Source: EX4484-217-1 sp964496035 (GTDB lineage: Archaea; Thermoproteota; Thermoprotei_A; EX4484-217-1). Taken from it: 6,880 nt of DNA. The translations under genes and the position numbers were made by a program. Location: NCBI GenBank assembly GCA_964496035.1, contig CAZBXI010000054.1, positions 1 through 6,880 on the forward strand, read 5' to 3'. Below the pieces are notes generated by a model. It searched no databases. It saw only the letters and a list, made by a program, of their open reading frames with translations, and was not told the origin of the DNA. Shown one piece after another: positions 5,871-6,880 of this stretch; positions within the stretch are counted from its first letter, which is position 1; each line of letters starts with the position of its first letter.

Positions 5871-6880
5871 TTAATTTCCCATTTCGAATAGGTTTATAAT
5901 TCTATTTTCTACGACATCAAAAAGCCCTCTGGGTGTTATTTTTAATTCCGGGCTAACAGTCAAAGTTAAAGTTGATATGGACTTTATAGGGTCAAAATGC
6001 TCGTAACCTAGGTTGTAAAGTGTTTCTCTAATAAGTGCGATGTTCTTGGCTACCTTTTCTGAGTTATCCAAACTCATAATTCCTCCTACAGGTAATTTCT
6101 GGTATGCTAATAACCTATTATCGCACACTACAGCTAATCCTCCTTGACCTTTTACTACATAGTCTGCAGCCTTAACCATATCGTTAACGTTTCTGCCTAA
6201 GACCAGGAGGTTATGGCTGTCATGAGCGTAGGTTGTAGCTATGGCTCCTTTTTTCAAGATAGCTCCTTTAACAAATCCTAGAGCGTATCTTTCATAACCG
6301 TACCTATTAAATACGGCTGCTAAGGCTAAGCTTGTGTTTTCCCATAAGACCTTGCTGTTAAAGACTTTTACTGTCTCCTTTCTTTTCCTAGTGAATGTAG
6401 TATGAGGTAAAACCTCTATAACGTTAACGTTGATTTCACCATAGCTTATTGGCGCTTTAACTTCTAAGATCTTACTACTGATCTTGAAGGGTTTAATACT
6501 ACTTAAAAACTTTCCAGGAATAGCTGACACGTGGCTTACTTTATTGATGAGGAAACCTCTATCCTTAGTGTATATTAGCTTGCCCTCCTTAAACACCTTT
6601 ATAACATCTAACTGTTCTAAATCACTAACAACTATGACATCAGCTATTTTACCTGGTGTTAAAGCTCCTCTATCATATAAGCGCATTCTGTTAGCTGGCG
6701 CTAAGGTTGCTGCGTAAAATGCTTTTTCGGGCTCTAACCCTAGCTTTAGAGCCTTCCTAAGAATATGATCTAAATGTCCTTCATACACTAGCTTAGCAGC
6801 ATCAACATCGTCTGTTACGAAAGCATACGTACCAGCGGGCAGTTTCTTTAGAGTTTCAATAACATCTTCAGTTAACGATT
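5871..6880 (-). CDS. ade: adenine deaminase, C-terminal part, cut by the right window edge
   Basis: The reading frame is open to the window edge, so the GTG at 6788 is an internal valine codon and not the start; 335 residues are visible of a family usually near 570-600. Adenine deaminase (EC 3.5.4.2) converts adenine to hypoxanthine in the cytosol with bound metal. The visible part begins at the end of the amidohydrolase barrel: YAFVTDD (visible residues 18-24) holds the metal-binding aspartate, followed by EGHLDHILRKAL (33-44). APANRMRLYDRGALTPGKIAD then leads into the small beta domain. The rest is the adenine deaminase C-terminal domain, with AHDSHNLLVLG (218-228), LPVGGIMSLDN (262-272) and ELKITPRGLFDVV (311-323). 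The catalytic HxH lies outside the window. It precedes the transporter operon on the same strand by 84 bp, with no clear terminator between them. Confidence 0.93.
   Translation of the reverse strand, partial: SLTEDVIETLKKLPAGTYAFVTDDVDAAKLVYEGHLDHILRKALKLGLEPEKAFYAATLAPANRMRLYDRGALTPGKIADVIVVSDLEQLDVIKVFKEGKLIYTKDRGFLINKVSHVSAIPGKFLSSIKPFKISSKILEVKAPISYGEINVNVIEVLPHTTFTRKRKETVKVFNSKVLWENTSLALAAVFNRYGYERYALGFVKGAILKKGAIATTYAHDSHNLLVLGRNVNDMVKAADYVVKGQGGLAVVCDNRLLAYQKLPVGGIMSLDNSEKVAKNIALIRETLYNLGYEHFDPIKSISTLTLTVSPELKITPRGLFDVVENRIINLFEMGN

Noticed and set aside
6786..6788. GTG as the start of a 305-residue protein
   Set aside because: The frame is open upstream to the window edge and encodes YAFVTDD followed by DAAKLVYEGH, matching the adenine deaminase family; the GTG is an internal valine codon.

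Overview
This AT-rich window looks archaeal, most likely from a thermophilic Thermoproteota-type (crenarchaeal) lineage. That is an inference from TATA/BRE-type promoter signals, GGTGA-type Shine-Dalgarno motifs, use of TTG and GTG starts, AGA/AGG-rich arginine codons, and a solute-binding protein with an N-terminal membrane segment followed by a Pro/Thr linker. I see no RNA genes, CRISPR array or mobile element, and no stretch longer than 300 bases without a gene.

Layout. At the left edge, about 24 C-terminal codons of an unidentified plus-strand gene end at 77. It converges with a minus-strand run of genes that fills the rest of the window. In transcription order (right to left) these are: the C-terminal 335 residues of an adenine deaminase (Ade), cut by the right edge; an 84-bp gap with a TATA box, a BRE-like stretch and a striking 21-bp palindrome; a PotD-like solute-binding protein with a TTG start; a PotB-like permease; a PotC-like permease; a PotA-like ATPase; a COG0402-type amidohydrolase related to S-adenosylhomocysteine/methylthioadenosine deaminases; and, after a 75-bp gap with its own TATA-like box, a small exported protein of unknown function.

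How they fit together. The three junctions from the first permease to the amidohydrolase are 6 to 9 bp long. In each, the TGA stop of one gene is built into the ribosome-binding site of the next, so the amidohydrolase appears to be made with the transporter as part of one operon. The transporter belongs by overall sequence to the spermidine/putrescine family. However, by eye the binding protein lacks the acidic and tryptophan residues that hold the polyamine in E. coli PotD. Together with an adenine deaminase upstream and a second deaminase-like enzyme in the operon, this suggests an uptake-and-deamination cassette for a purine-type or other aminated heterocyclic compound rather than polyamine import. 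This is a hypothesis; the substrate cannot be read from the sequence.
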